Positions 43,820 through 52,554 of a stretch of 64,000 bases of DNA are shown in pieces. The stretch's first letter is position 1, and the number at the start of each line of letters is the position of its first letter. The notes beneath the pieces are model-generated. The model saw only the letters and a program-made list of their open reading frames with translations, was not told the DNA's origin and made no database searches. Origin of the DNA: Paenibacillus xylaniclasticus (GTDB taxonomy: Bacteria > Bacillota > Bacilli > Paenibacillales > Paenibacillaceae); contig NZ_BIML01000005.1 of the NCBI RefSeq assembly GCF_004001065.1, positions 248,001 to 312,000 on the forward strand. Reading direction: 5' to 3'. The position numbers were made by a program, and so were the translations under genes.

Positions 43820-44251
43820 ATGTCACAAAACGTGCAACAAGAAGTGGCAGCTGGCCTCGCTCAAGAAGCCACATCGTTAGACGTGCTTGATCAATTGACG
43901 AAGCCGGAAATTCAGCAATCCCTGACTGTATTGGTGGATAATCTGCCCAAACTGGCCGAAATGGTGACGACGCTGACCAAAGCGTACGACTTCGCTTACG
44001 GCCTTGCTACCGATAAGGTGCTGATCAACGACTTCGCAGCAGGTATCGGTGAATTCGTTAAGCCGGTTGCGGATACGGCGAAAGGCATCGCTTCGGCTGC
44101 GATGGAGGCAAGCGAACGCGCTCAAGCGGAAGCTTCGACGACGATCGGTCTGTTCGGCATTCTCAAGATGCTGAAAGATCCAGAAGTGCAAAGAACGCTT
44201 CGTTTCGCGCAAGCGTTTCTGAACGTACTGGCTGAACGGAAGCAACAATAA
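43820..44251 (+). CDS. yjlC: DUF1641 protein (YjlC-like)
   Basis: 143 residues, helical, no membrane segment. DUF1641 pattern: DVLDQLTKPEIQQSLTVLVDNL and a C-terminal GLFGILKMLKDPEVQRTLRFAQ (shown in pieces of the family's ending). It is followed after 40 bases by the type II NADH dehydrogenase, the same order as yjlC-yjlD(ndh) in Bacillus subtilis. Role unknown; an accessory function for Ndh is inferred. AAAAGGAGG lies upstream of ATG 43820. Confidence 0.85.
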   Translation: MSQNVQQEVAAGLAQEATSLDVLDQLTKPEIQQSLTVLVDNLPKLAEMVTTLTKAYDFAYGLATDKVLINDFAAGIGEFVKPVADTAKGIASAAMEASERAQAEASTTIGLFGILKMLKDPEVQRTLRFAQAFLNVLAERKQQ

Positions 44252-44291
44252 CAGGGCATATATGCACCGTGAATAAGAATGGAGGATGGAC

Positions 44292-45476
44292 ATGCCGAAA
44301 CAAATTTTGATTCTTGGCGCCGGTTACGGCGGCGTTCTCGCAGCTATTACGGCACGCAAGCATCTGACGCCTGCGGAAGCCAGCATTACGGTTGTGAACC
44401 GCTATCCGACGCACCAAATCATTACCGAGCTGCACCGTCTGGCCGGCGGCACGATTGGTGAAGGAGCCGTAGCGCTTCCACTGAATAAGCTGCTGGGCGG
44501 CAAAGACATTGATCTTGTAGTTGGCGGGGTCAAAGACATTAAGCCTAACGAGAAGCAAGTTGTACTGGAGAACGGTGCCGTTCACAAATACGATTTGCTG
44601 GTTGTTGCCCTCGGCAGCGAAACGAACTACTTCGGCATCCCTGGACTCGAAGAAAACAGCCTCGTGCTGAAATCGGTCGATGATGCGAACAAAATTCGCA
44701 AGCACGTTGAGGATCGCCTCAATGCGTACAAAAAATCCGGCAACAAAGCGGACGCAACAATCGTTGTGGGCGGCGGCGGTCTGACCGGCGTCGAGCTTGT
44801 AGGTGAATTCGCCGACAAGCTGCCAGAAATTTGCCGTGCCAAAGGCATTGATTATAACGATCTTAACATCTACTGCGTAGAAGCAGGTCCGAACATTCTG
44901 CCAATGCTGCCGAAGCCGCTTATCGAGCGTTCGGTTGAAAGCTTGACGAAGCGCGGCATCCAATTCGTAACAGGCGTTGCCATTACGGAAGCAACGGCTA
45001 ACACCGTATCGCTCAAAGACGGCCGTAAGATCGAAGCGAACACGATCATCTGGACGGGCGGCGTTAAAGGCAATCCGATCGTAGGCAGCTGCGGCTTAGC
45101 AGAAGATCGCGGCCGGTCGACGGTTACGCCAACCCTGCAATCGACTTCGCACCCTGACGTATTCCTCGCAGGCGACTGCGCAGTCGTATTCCCAGAAGGC
45201 GGCGACCGTCCTTACCCGCCAACAGCACAGCTCGCTTGGCAAATGGGCGAACTGGTTGGTTACAACCTGTCTGCCTATATCAAAGGCGGCGCGATGGACA
45301 AGTTCAATCCGGTATTCTCCGGTACGCTTGCAAGCCTCGGACGCAAAGACGGCGTAGGCCAAATCGGCGGCAACGGTACACAGCTGAAAGGCTTCCCGGC
45401 GTCGATGATGAAAGAAGCCAGCAACATTCGTTATCTGTCGCACATTCACGGATTGTTCTCTCTCGTTAATCATTAA
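44292..45476 (+). CDS. ndh: Type II NADH dehydrogenase
   Basis: 394 residues. Non-proton-pumping NADH:menaquinone oxidoreductase at the inner face of the membrane. FAD-binding GAGYGGV (8-14), NADH-binding VGGGGLTGVELVGEF (about 157-171), the second FAD motif FLAGDCAVV, and the quinone-site region PYPPTAQLAWQMGE are all visible. The C-terminal amphipathic end is short. ATG 44292 is six bases after GGAGG; an ATG at 44286 overlaps it. Second gene after yjlC, ended by a 15-bp terminator. Confidence 0.92.
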   Translation: MPKQILILGAGYGGVLAAITARKHLTPAEASITVVNRYPTHQIITELHRLAGGTIGEGAVALPLNKLLGGKDIDLVVGGVKDIKPNEKQVVLENGAVHKYDLLVVALGSETNYFGIPGLEENSLVLKSVDDANKIRKHVEDRLNAYKKSGNKADATIVVGGGGLTGVELVGEFADKLPEICRAKGIDYNDLNIYCVEAGPNILPMLPKPLIERSVESLTKRGIQFVTGVAITEATANTVSLKDGRKIEANTIIWTGGVKGNPIVGSCGLAEDRGRSTVTPTLQSTSHPDVFLAGDCAVVFPEGGDRPYPPTAQLAWQMGELVGYNLSAYIKGGAMDKFNPVFSGTLASLGRKDGVGQIGGNGTQLKGFPASMMKEASNIRYLSHIHGLFSLVNH

Positions 45477-45494
45477 TACATGCATGAATCGAAC

Positions 45495-45530
45495 AACACC
45501 GCCAGTGACGCTGTCACTGGCGGTGTTTTA
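45495..45530 (+). terminator. Terminator after ndh
   Basis: AACACCGCCAGTGAC/GTCACTGGCGGTGTT, 15 perfect pairs with a 3-base loop, then TTATCG. Confidence 0.93.
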
Positions 45531-45550
45531 TCGTATGCCAAATACGACAA

Positions 45551-45576
45551 AACCGTCGCACGAATGCGACGGTTAA
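45551..45576 (-). terminator. Terminator after the polysaccharide deacetylase gene
   Basis: AACCGTCGCA/TGCGACGGTT, 10 pairs; on the minus strand followed by TTGTCGTATTTGG. Confidence 0.75.
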
Positions 45577-45584
45577 CATTAGCT

Positions 45585-46988
45585 TTATTGGAAGATAACG
45601 AACTTCAAATCTTGCTCTTGTAAGTATTGAATAATTGCAGGAAGCGCCTCTACCGTATGCTTCTTCTCATGCAGAACGAAAATCCCGCCGGATGGCTCGA
45701 TTTGCTTGAAGTAGTCAATCACTTCATCTCTCGTGTCCGCATCCCAATCCTCTGGGTCCCGATTCCACATAATGACCTTCATATTCTGTTTCCCTACCTG
45801 CTCCTCCAGTTCATCGTTAAGCGAACCGTAAGGCGGACGGAACAGCGTTACTTGCTTCGCGCCGTCGCGGAGCAACTCTTGATTCGTCTTCAAAATATTG
45901 TCGATCCCCGCATCGCCACTCAACTCCGTCAATTGGCTGTGATCCCAGGAATGATTGCCAACTGACATACCATGATCAGCAGCATATTTGACCTCTTCTT
46001 CGAATTTGGCGGCATTCTTGCCAACGAAGAAGAACGTTCCCGCTAATCCATGTTCATCCAAAGCATCAACAATTTGCTTCGTATAAACGGAAGGACCATC
46101 ATCAAACGTCAGTGCAACATAGCCTTTAGGCAGCTTGTACGTATACTTGTCCGAAGAGGCGTTGAACAGTTCAAAGCCTCCTTCTGTATCATCCTTGACC
46201 GGTGGCTCGACCGTGACCGTCACGGCATTCGTGTGAGGCCGCTCCTGCGTCTTCACAGGCTCTTCTTGCCTGCTAGTCACATCTTGCTTATCCGGCCGCG
46301 GATTCGACGGCAACAGCTGCTTCTCTTCAGCTGACCGCGACTGATTGCCCATAGCTACGGCGATACTCATCGATTCGATTGACGCCTGATCGAAGTCGGC
46401 CGCTCGTTGTCCGACAGCATCGGCCCTATCAATAAACAGCAGTACATCAACCCGGCACAGCATGAGCAGAATCAATACCGCACTGAGCGTCGCAACCTTT
46501 CTCAATGGTATGTGCTGCTTCCAACGCGATGCGAAATAGATGGCGCGTGCCGGCTTACGTTCAAGCGCCGGCTTCTTCGCAGCAGAGGCTGTCTTGGCCG
46601 CCTCTTCTGTATCAATATGCGCTGGCTGTACATTCTCCTCAACGACCGCCGGCGCATCCTGTGGCCGCTGCTTCAGCTGCTTAAGCTGTTGAACAAAAGC
46701 TTCTGTACAACCGTAGTACAACTTCTCGCTGAACGTGCCCGTTGTTCGGATAATCGTGCTGTAGTATCCCTTCTGATAAGGGTCCCATTTCGGATACAGT
46801 GACAATCGAATTCGAGATTGTGGTCCAATTAATAATGTAGACAATTGGTTATACGTGTAGTGGTCGATATCGATTGCATCATAGTTTACAGTTCCATCAG
46901 TATAAGTAATGGCGATTTCCATCTGACAACGGGCAGACAGCTGCTTGAGCGATAACAGCTCTATTATCTGAATGGCTTCAGTTTTCAT
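45585..46988 (-). CDS. Membrane-anchored polysaccharide deacetylase (NodB domain) with extra N-terminal cytoplasmic domain
   Basis: 467 residues. Residues 1-105 form an unrecognised, probably cytoplasmic alpha/beta domain (YTYNQLSTLLIGPQSRIRLSL); then a charged linker, one membrane helix (about 166-187), a second linker, and an extracellular NodB domain from about 285: TFDDGPS (294-300), HSWDH (346-350), RPPYGS, and VLHEKKHT, where the usual His-Asp is His-Glu. The metal and catalytic residues are present, so it should remove acetyl groups from peptidoglycan or another wall glycan. Downstream partner of the coiled-coil gene, 72 bases apart. Confidence 0.87.
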   Translation of the reverse strand: MKTEAIQIIELLSLKQLSARCQMEIAITYTDGTVNYDAIDIDHYTYNQLSTLLIGPQSRIRLSLYPKWDPYQKGYYSTIIRTTGTFSEKLYYGCTEAFVQQLKQLKQRPQDAPAVVEENVQPAHIDTEEAAKTASAAKKPALERKPARAIYFASRWKQHIPLRKVATLSAVLILLMLCRVDVLLFIDRADAVGQRAADFDQASIESMSIAVAMGNQSRSAEEKQLLPSNPRPDKQDVTSRQEEPVKTQERPHTNAVTVTVEPPVKDDTEGGFELFNASSDKYTYKLPKGYVALTFDDGPSVYTKQIVDALDEHGLAGTFFFVGKNAAKFEEEVKYAADHGMSVGNHSWDHSQLTELSGDAGIDNILKTNQELLRDGAKQVTLFRPPYGSLNDELEEQVGKQNMKVIMWNRDPEDWDADTRDEVIDYFKQIEPSGGIFVLHEKKHTVEALPAIIQYLQEQDLKFVIFQ

Positions 46989-47060
46989 ATCGTCCTCGTC
47001 TTTCCCCGTCTGTTCATGTGCGGTCGTCGATTGTATTCAAGGATGCAATGATGTCTATTC

Positions 47061-47783
47061 CTAGCTGTTGTTCTTGTTCTGTCCGAGCGGCGCCGACATC
47101 CGGTTCGTAAAGTCGCTGATCATGTTGGCAAGATACGTCTTCTCTTGTCTCATCGCCTCATACTTCTGCTTCAGATGGGAATTCTCCACCTCAAGCCGTC
47201 CAATCCGATCCTCAAAGTCATTGATCAGTTTCACTTTCTCTGCTAATGCCTCGTTATGCTTCTGCAGCAGGCTTGCATACTTCTGCTGCTCCAGATCAAT
47301 CGTGCTCTTCAATTCTTCGATCTCGGACGTCATTGCACTTTGCAGCTCACGGTAATCTTCCATCGCTTGATCGACTTTAAGATTTTTATCGGTTAGTTTG
47401 TGCTCTAATTCGAGTATATTTTTTTCTCTATCACTAATTACTTTGTTAAGCGTCTTCACTTCTTTGTTCAGTCGTTCCACATGGCCATTCGAATGTGTCA
47501 ACCGATCCTGCAGCTCATGAATGCTGCGCTCGGCATGCTGTCTAGCTTGAATGATCTGCTCAACTGCAAAGATAAGATCAAGCGAACGCTTATCCAAATG
47601 TGATTTGTTGACCGACGCCAGAATCGACTGCTGCTGCGCTTCCTCTTCTTGCAATTCAGCGACTGCATCGCGTAAATTCTCAGCTTGATCAGCTGGAGGC
47701 TCCTGTTGGACAACTGCATTATTCACATTAGCTTCCGACTGCTTGTCGGGCGAATCTTTCTTTCGGAAGAAAGGAGGAATCAC
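47061..47783 (-). CDS. Long coiled-coil protein of unknown function
   Basis: 240 residues from GTG 47783 with AAAGGTGAT upstream. After a short N-terminal FFRKKD and an acidic Gln-rich stretch, residues about 65-220 form continuous heptads rich in Glu/Lys/Leu (RLNKEVKTLNKVISDREKN and so on). No membrane segment or enzyme motif. Likely a cytoplasmic scaffold, possibly linked to the deacetylase downstream. A perfect 0A box lies downstream of a TATAAT in its promoter region, suggesting repression by Spo0A at the onset of sporulation. Confidence 0.75.
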   Translation of the reverse strand: MIPPFFRKKDSPDKQSEANVNNAVVQQEPPADQAENLRDAVAELQEEEAQQQSILASVNKSHLDKRSLDLIFAVEQIIQARQHAERSIHELQDRLTHSNGHVERLNKEVKTLNKVISDREKNILELEHKLTDKNLKVDQAMEDYRELQSAMTSEIEELKSTIDLEQQKYASLLQKHNEALAEKVKLINDFEDRIGRLEVENSHLKQKYEAMRQEKTYLANMISDFTNRMSAPLGQNKNNS

Positions 47784-47830
47784 GGCCTGCTCATCACCTT
47801 TTCAGTTTGATATGTCAAATTTATGCATTA

Positions 47831-47859
47831 TTTGTCGAAATCATTTAATTTCTATTATA
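47831..47859 (-). promoter_or_regulatory. 0A box just downstream of a TATAAT -10
   Basis: TTTGTCGAAA (plus strand, 47831-47840) is a perfect 0A box. The minus-strand -10 TATAAT is at 47859-47854, placing the box at about +7 to +16, a repressing position. The -35 is weak (no good hexamer at 16-18 bases). Confidence 0.55.
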
Positions 47860-48143
47860 GAGCAATTAATTATGTGCAAGACGAGACTTTGTGCCTAAAT
47901 TTAATTGGGACTTTTGACCTAAAGATATATATAAATAGAGTACATGTCTGCTCTCTCAAGCGCTGCTCCTTCACTCTATTTTCTGCGATAACAAACGTTC
48001 ATATCCTTCATCCTAACGGCGCCTAACAGGTTGTATGCCCATCACCAAAATTCCTCTGCTCAGCATAATCAGCTTTTGGAATTTTTACCAGCTCCTTAAT
48101 AGGCTCACCGCACGATTTGGTTGTTCCTCGGCTTCTCTCTCAA

Positions 48144-48172
48144 TTGACTTTGACCACCTACAAGCATATAGT
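48144..48172 (+). promoter_or_regulatory. Sigma-A promoter of the MBL hydrolase gene
   Basis: TTGACT (48144-48149), 17-base spacer, TATAGT (48167-48172). Start would be near 48180, about 20 bases before the GGGAGGTG. Confidence 0.6.
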
Positions 48173-48240
48173 AAGCTCATAGGATTACAATACATTTCCT
48201 GGGAGGTGGGCTGAAGCTTCTGCGCAAGCTTTGGCGCTTA

Positions 48241-48981
48241 ATGATGAGAGTAGCAACAGGCGTTGAAATGCTCGAATTGACCGTGCCTGACAGCGGCATG
48301 CTCATTCATCCAACCGTTGTCTATGACGAAGAGGGCTATGTGCTGATCGACACCGGATTGCCAGGCTGCCGTGACAGCGCGCTCAACCTTATTTCACATG
48401 CAGGGCTTAATCCGGATAAGCTGCGGGCCATTATTTTAACCCATCAGGATATCGATCATATCGGCAGCCTGCCTCAATGGTTGTCGCAAGCGAAACCCGC
48501 TCGGCTTGACGTATACGCACATGAAGGTGACCGAAATGCTATCGACGGCAAGGAGCCGCTGCTTAAAGTGACTCCGGAGCGCATGAAAGGTATACTGCAG
48601 GCGATGACCGAATCAGAACGTCAGACGTTCCAGGACATTTTCTCCGGTAATAGGGCCAACGTTACCAATATAGTTGAAGATGGCCAGATACTACCGTTCG
48701 GCGGCGGCTTGAAGGTGATTCATACTCCGGGCCATACGCCAGGCCATATTAGCCTATACCACGAGGCTAGCCAGACGCTAATTGCCGGTGATGCCATGAT
48801 CGTGAAGGACGGTGAGCTAAGCGGACCGAACCCGCCATTCACACCGAATATGTCGCAGGCGCTTCAATCGCTGCGCAAGCTTGCAGAGTACCCGATTCAA
48901 ACCGTCATCTGTTATCACGGCGGTCAATACAGCCACGAGGATGTGAACGAGCGGATTGCTGAGCTTGCCGGACAAGCCTAG
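48241..48981 (+). CDS. MBL-fold metallo-hydrolase
   Basis: About 246 residues of the metallo-beta-lactamase superfamily: metal motif THQDIDHIG (about 66-74), IHTPGHTPGHISLY, LIAGDAMIV and final CYHGGQYS His. Zinc-dependent hydrolase of unknown substrate. ATG 48241 (or 48244) starts the canonical fold, but the only strong ribosome binding site, GGGAGGTG (48201-48208), is 32 bases upstream and points at an in-frame CTG at 48211. The AbrB-family gene follows after 20 bases, probably in one operon. Confidence 0.85.
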   Translation: MMRVATGVEMLELTVPDSGMLIHPTVVYDEEGYVLIDTGLPGCRDSALNLISHAGLNPDKLRAIILTHQDIDHIGSLPQWLSQAKPARLDVYAHEGDRNAIDGKEPLLKVTPERMKGILQAMTESERQTFQDIFSGNRANVTNIVEDGQILPFGGGLKVIHTPGHTPGHISLYHEASQTLIAGDAMIVKDGELSGPNPPFTPNMSQALQSLRKLAEYPIQTVICYHGGQYSHEDVNERIAELAGQA

Positions 48982-49001
48982 CTTATGAACGCCTTGCCAT
49001 C

Positions 49002-50117
49002 ATGAACTTACCCAGCATATATTCGCATCCGGTCGTACGCATCCTGTTCACTTCTCTTCTTTCTTTGCTTGGAGGAATCATCTTCGAGCTGCTGCATATC
49101 CCGCTCCCTTGGCTGCTCGGTCCGATGACTCTCGTCTTGATTGGTCCCCGTCTAGTGAGGACGATTCAGCCCTCCTGGCCGAAACAGCTGCGGGATGCGG
49201 CGCTTATCGTACTCGGCTATTCGGTAGGCCTCTCCTTTACGACTGAGACGCTGTACCAAATGGGTCATCAGCTGCCGACCATGGTGATGGCGACGCTCCT
49301 GTTACTGCTGCTGTGCGTTCTCATCGCCAGTATAATTGCCAAGCTATCCGGTCTCTCGTTTCCTACCGTACTCATGGGCAGCATCCCCGGTGGTCTCACC
49401 CAGATGGTCGTGCTGGCCGAGGAAACCAAAGGGATCGATCTGACCATCGTCACGTTCCTACAGGTATCGCGGCTCTTAATGATTATTTTCTGCGTGCCCG
49501 CTATTGTGTTCAGCCCATTGCTTGGTGCTGATCGTCCAGCCTCTGCCGCGTCGGATGCCGTTAGCGGAATCTCGGCCGGATGGAGCGAGCTCGATGGGAG
49601 CATCCTGCTGTTCGCAATCATCTGCACAGCCGCCGCTTTGCTGGCCGATAAGATTCGGTTCCCGTCTGCTTTCCTGCTCGGACCTATGACTTCGACTGCA
49701 ATCCTCCATTTGTCCGGTGTAAACAGCCCTGCGCTGCCGATGGAAGTACTGGACGCGGCGCAGTATTTGATCGGCACCTACGTCGGCCTACTGCTGAAGC
49801 CAGAACAGATACAGAATAAAAGGCGCGTCATGACGCTTGCACTGCTCAGCGGCATGACGCTCATTGCCGGCGCCTTCGGTTTGAGCATGTTATTAACGAA
49901 GCTGCACGACATGTCATCCGCTACTTCCTTCCTTAGCTTGGCGCCGGGGGGAATGGATCAGATGGGCCTTATCGCCAACGAGATTAACGCCGATATTTCG
50001 ATCGTGACGGTGTATCAGATTTTCCGTACGTGGTTCATATATTTCGCCGTTCCGCCGCTGCTTCGAATTACCTTCCAGGCACTGGAGAAGAGGCAGCAGA
50101 AGGGAAAGAACGTGTGA
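49002..50117 (+). CDS. AbrB-family membrane protein (so-called ammonia monooxygenase-like)
   Basis: 371 residues, about ten membrane segments, with the internal duplication typical of this family: LPWLLGPMTLVLIG in the first half and FPSAFLLGPMTSTAIL in the second; SIPGGLTQMVVLAEE and LAPGGMDQMGLIANE likewise mirror each other. Not related to the AbrB transition-state regulator despite the family name. Transport role is presumed, substrate unknown. It is 20 bases after the MBL gene with a poor ribosome binding site, consistent with coupling to it. Confidence 0.87.
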   Translation: MNLPSIYSHPVVRILFTSLLSLLGGIIFELLHIPLPWLLGPMTLVLIGPRLVRTIQPSWPKQLRDAALIVLGYSVGLSFTTETLYQMGHQLPTMVMATLLLLLLCVLIASIIAKLSGLSFPTVLMGSIPGGLTQMVVLAEETKGIDLTIVTFLQVSRLLMIIFCVPAIVFSPLLGADRPASAASDAVSGISAGWSELDGSILLFAIICTAAALLADKIRFPSAFLLGPMTSTAILHLSGVNSPALPMEVLDAAQYLIGTYVGLLLKPEQIQNKRRVMTLALLSGMTLIAGAFGLSMLLTKLHDMSSATSFLSLAPGGMDQMGLIANEINADISIVTVYQIFRTWFIYFAVPPLLRITFQALEKRQQKGKNV

Positions 50118-50151
50118 TGAAGGCGTGACTAACGACTAAGAGCTCGAAAGA

Positions 50152-50196
50152 AAGGGCAGAATCGTAAAGCCGCAGCAGCTTTACGATTCTGCCCTT
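50152..50196 (+). terminator. Terminator, bidirectional
   Basis: AAGGGCAGAATCGTAAAGC pairs with its complement ending CTGCCCTT; 19 base pairs, then GTTCTTG. Serves the AbrB-family gene and possibly the convergent aldehyde dehydrogenase gene (minus-strand CTTTCTTTCG). Confidence 0.92.
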
Positions 50197-50220
50197 GTTC
50201 TTGCGCGGATGAGGCTGCAC

Positions 50221-51603
50221 TCACCTCATTACCCTTCGAATCACCTTCAACCCGAATGCCGCAGCGGATGGATAACGCAGCGGAATATCAAACCTTGTCG
50301 TCTGGCGAAGCACACTCTTGTGGTGTGAGAATGTATCGAACGTACTCTCGCCATGATATCTTCCGATCCCGCTATCACCGACGCCGCCGATAGGAAGAAA
50401 TGGCGAAGCAAAATGCATCAAAGTATCGTTGATGCATCCGCCGCCGAATGACAGCCGGTCGACGATGCGGCGCTGAAGCTTGCGGCTCCCGCTGAACAAG
50501 TACAGCGCCAGCGGCTTCGGTCGCGCCAGCACTGCCTCGAACACTTCCTCTACAGCATCATAGGTTAACACCGGCAGCACCGGTCCGAAAATCTCCTCCT
50601 GCATCACGGGTGAGCTCCAATCGACCCCGTCCAGCACCGTCGGCTCAATCGCCCGCTGCGAAGCATCGGACTGACCGCCGATCCGAACAGTACCACCTCC
50701 CTCTATAAAAGCAGTAAGCCGCTCGAAATGCCGATCACTAATAATGTGCGTGTAATGAGGATTGCCTAAAGGCTCCTCCCCGTACAGTTCCTTCACCGCT
50801 TCCCCCAAATAAGCGATGAACATCTCCTTTACTTCACGCTGTACATATACGTAATCCGGCGCCACGCAAGTCTGCCCGGCATTCGTAAACTTCCCGAAGG
50901 CGATGCGGCGCGCAGCGAGCTTCAAATCGGCGTCGTGATGCACGATACAAGGGCTCTTGCCTCCCAGCTCCAGCGTGACGGGCGTCAGATGCTTGGCCGC
51001 CGCCTCCATAACAATTCGTCCGACAGCTGTGCTCCCGGTGAAAAAGATATAATCCGTCTTCTGAACGAGCAGCGCGGTACTAGTTTCTACGCCGCCAAGG
51101 ACAGCGGCTGCCCATTCCGGCTCGAACGCCTCCCCCACAACAGCAGCAAGTGCATCCGCTACGTGCGGCGCTAGCTCTGACGGCTTCAACACAACCGTAT
51201 TGCCGGCCGCGACCGCACCGACCAGCGGCAGAAGCGCCAGCTGGAGCGGATAGTTCCACGGCGCGATGATGAGCGCTACGCCGTATGGCTCCGGCACGAC
51301 GTAGCTGCGGCTTCCGAAATGAGTCAGCGGCGTACGTACCCGCTTCGGCTTCACCCAGCGGTTAAGCCGCTTCAAGGTATGGGTAATTTCCTTGTACACA
51401 AGTCCGATTTCTGTCGTGAACGCTTCGAACTCGGACTTGTTCAAATCTCGCTTCACGGCGGCAAGCAGTGTCGGCTCGTGCCGCTTCATCGCCTCGCGAA
51501 GCGCCAGCAGCCGCTTACGCCGCTCGTGAATTGGCTTGGTCCGTTCCGCAGCGAAGAACGCTCGTTGTCGTTCAATTAATGCTGCCGCTTGAACGTTATC
51601 CAT
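50221..51603 (-). CDS. Aldehyde dehydrogenase (class 3 / YwdH-like)
   Basis: 460 residues from ATG 51603 (GGAG nine bases upstream; frame open to 51663). NAD(P)-dependent oxidation of aldehydes to acids. Oxyanion Asn in IIAPWNYPL, cofactor motif FFTGSTAVGR, catalytic Glu in TLELGGKSP, catalytic Cys in NAGQTCVAPDYV, and late EEIFGPVLPV. Length and C-terminal hydrophobic end (FDIPLRYPSA) match the fatty aldehyde/class 3 group. Substrate not determinable. Confidence 0.92.
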   Translation of the reverse strand: MDNVQAAALIERQRAFFAAERTKPIHERRKRLLALREAMKRHEPTLLAAVKRDLNKSEFEAFTTEIGLVYKEITHTLKRLNRWVKPKRVRTPLTHFGSRSYVVPEPYGVALIIAPWNYPLQLALLPLVGAVAAGNTVVLKPSELAPHVADALAAVVGEAFEPEWAAAVLGGVETSTALLVQKTDYIFFTGSTAVGRIVMEAAAKHLTPVTLELGGKSPCIVHHDADLKLAARRIAFGKFTNAGQTCVAPDYVYVQREVKEMFIAYLGEAVKELYGEEPLGNPHYTHIISDRHFERLTAFIEGGGTVRIGGQSDASQRAIEPTVLDGVDWSSPVMQEEIFGPVLPVLTYDAVEEVFEAVLARPKPLALYLFSGSRKLQRRIVDRLSFGGGCINDTLMHFASPFLPIGGVGDSGIGRYHGESTFDTFSHHKSVLRQTTRFDIPLRYPSAAAFGLKVIRRVMR

Positions 51604-51710
51604 GTGGCAATCTCCAGCCTTCCTTGTGTAATTGGGAATGGTGTGCTGTGCGTCATGTTTCATGCTACAATATGCGGGAATTCATTCCATAAATGAAGGG
51701 GCGTTATCCA

Positions 51711-52382
51711 TTGAGGACGTTCGGTCTACCTCTGCTCATTGTCGCTATGAGCATCCTCTATATCACGGTTATTCCCGATGACCCGCTTGCAGTCAAGCTG
51801 TTGTTCAAAGTCATTCCGATGGCGCTTATCATCGTGTACGCATGGTCCCGACTTCCGAAGAATCGTCAACGCTTTCACTGGGCGGCCATCATCGGTCTGA
51901 GCTTCTGCATGATTGGGGACGCAACGATCGAATGGTTCGTCGTGGGCTTATCGGCCTTTCTCATCGGCCATCTCTGCTACATGACAGGCTTCTTCCAGCA
52001 ATGGCGATATTCCGCCGTTCGGTTCGCCGCCATTATTCCCATTGCGCTGTATTCGATCTATATGGCAGCGCAGCTCGTACAAGCGCTTAACGAGCAAGGC
52101 AAAACGAATCTCATCATACCTGTCATCGCCTATATTACCGTCATCGCGCTTATGACTTGGTCCGCTGTTATGACTGGACACCGCTGGGCGATTATCGGCA
52201 GCCTGCTGTTTATGGCATCGGATTCAATCCTCTCCTGGAACATGTTTATCGAAGAGATCGCCTATTCCCGCGCGTTCATTATGACGACCTATTATGCCGC
52301 CCAATTGTGCCTCGCACATAACGTCGGCTGTCCCATGAAGGCCGAGCAGTCGTCACAACGCTTCACCGTCGATTTGAAATAG
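51711..52382 (+). CDS. YhhN family membrane protein (lysoplasmalogenase-like)
   Basis: About 223 residues, eight membrane segments. YhhN pattern: GLSFCMIGDATIEWFVVGLSAFLIGHLCYMTGF (visible in consecutive parts) and LFMASDSILSWNMF, holding the two conserved Asp of the family, which includes TMEM86 lysoplasmalogenases. I chose TTG 51711, nine bases after GAAGGGG; ATG 51693 in the same frame would place that purine run inside the gene and has no ribosome binding site of its own. Confidence 0.8.
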   Translation: MRTFGLPLLIVAMSILYITVIPDDPLAVKLLFKVIPMALIIVYAWSRLPKNRQRFHWAAIIGLSFCMIGDATIEWFVVGLSAFLIGHLCYMTGFFQQWRYSAVRFAAIIPIALYSIYMAAQLVQALNEQGKTNLIIPVIAYITVIALMTWSAVMTGHRWAIIGSLLFMASDSILSWNMFIEEIAYSRAFIMTTYYAAQLCLAHNVGCPMKAEQSSQRFTVDLK

Positions 52383-52554
52383 CTTCTGATGCTATCATCA
52401 TAGCATTTTTATAGACCAACCGGACAACTGGCAAAAGGCAACCACTATAAGTTACAATATTTTTAGTATTGAAGGCACTCTTTGCAGTTGTTCAGCTTGA
52501 CAGGCCTTTATTACGCTTATGCTCAATAAGCTTAGAATAGGAGGAACACTCAAT

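Larger units (their letters stand above)
47784..48240. other. Divergent intergenic region, coiled-coil gene / MBL hydrolase
   Basis: No gene supported in these 457 bases. It holds a minus-strand TATAAT (47859-47854) and 0A box (47831-47840) for the coiled-coil gene, a dyad TTTGA-tatg-TCAAA at 47807-47820, and a sigma-A-type promoter TTGACT-17-TATAGT at 48144-48172 for the MBL gene. The stretch 47880-48130 shows nothing recognisable. Confidence 0.5.

Noticed and set aside
44163-44963. Minus-strand 266-codon frame opposite ndh and yjlC
   Set aside because: Antisense shadow; the plus-strand genes are well supported by motifs.
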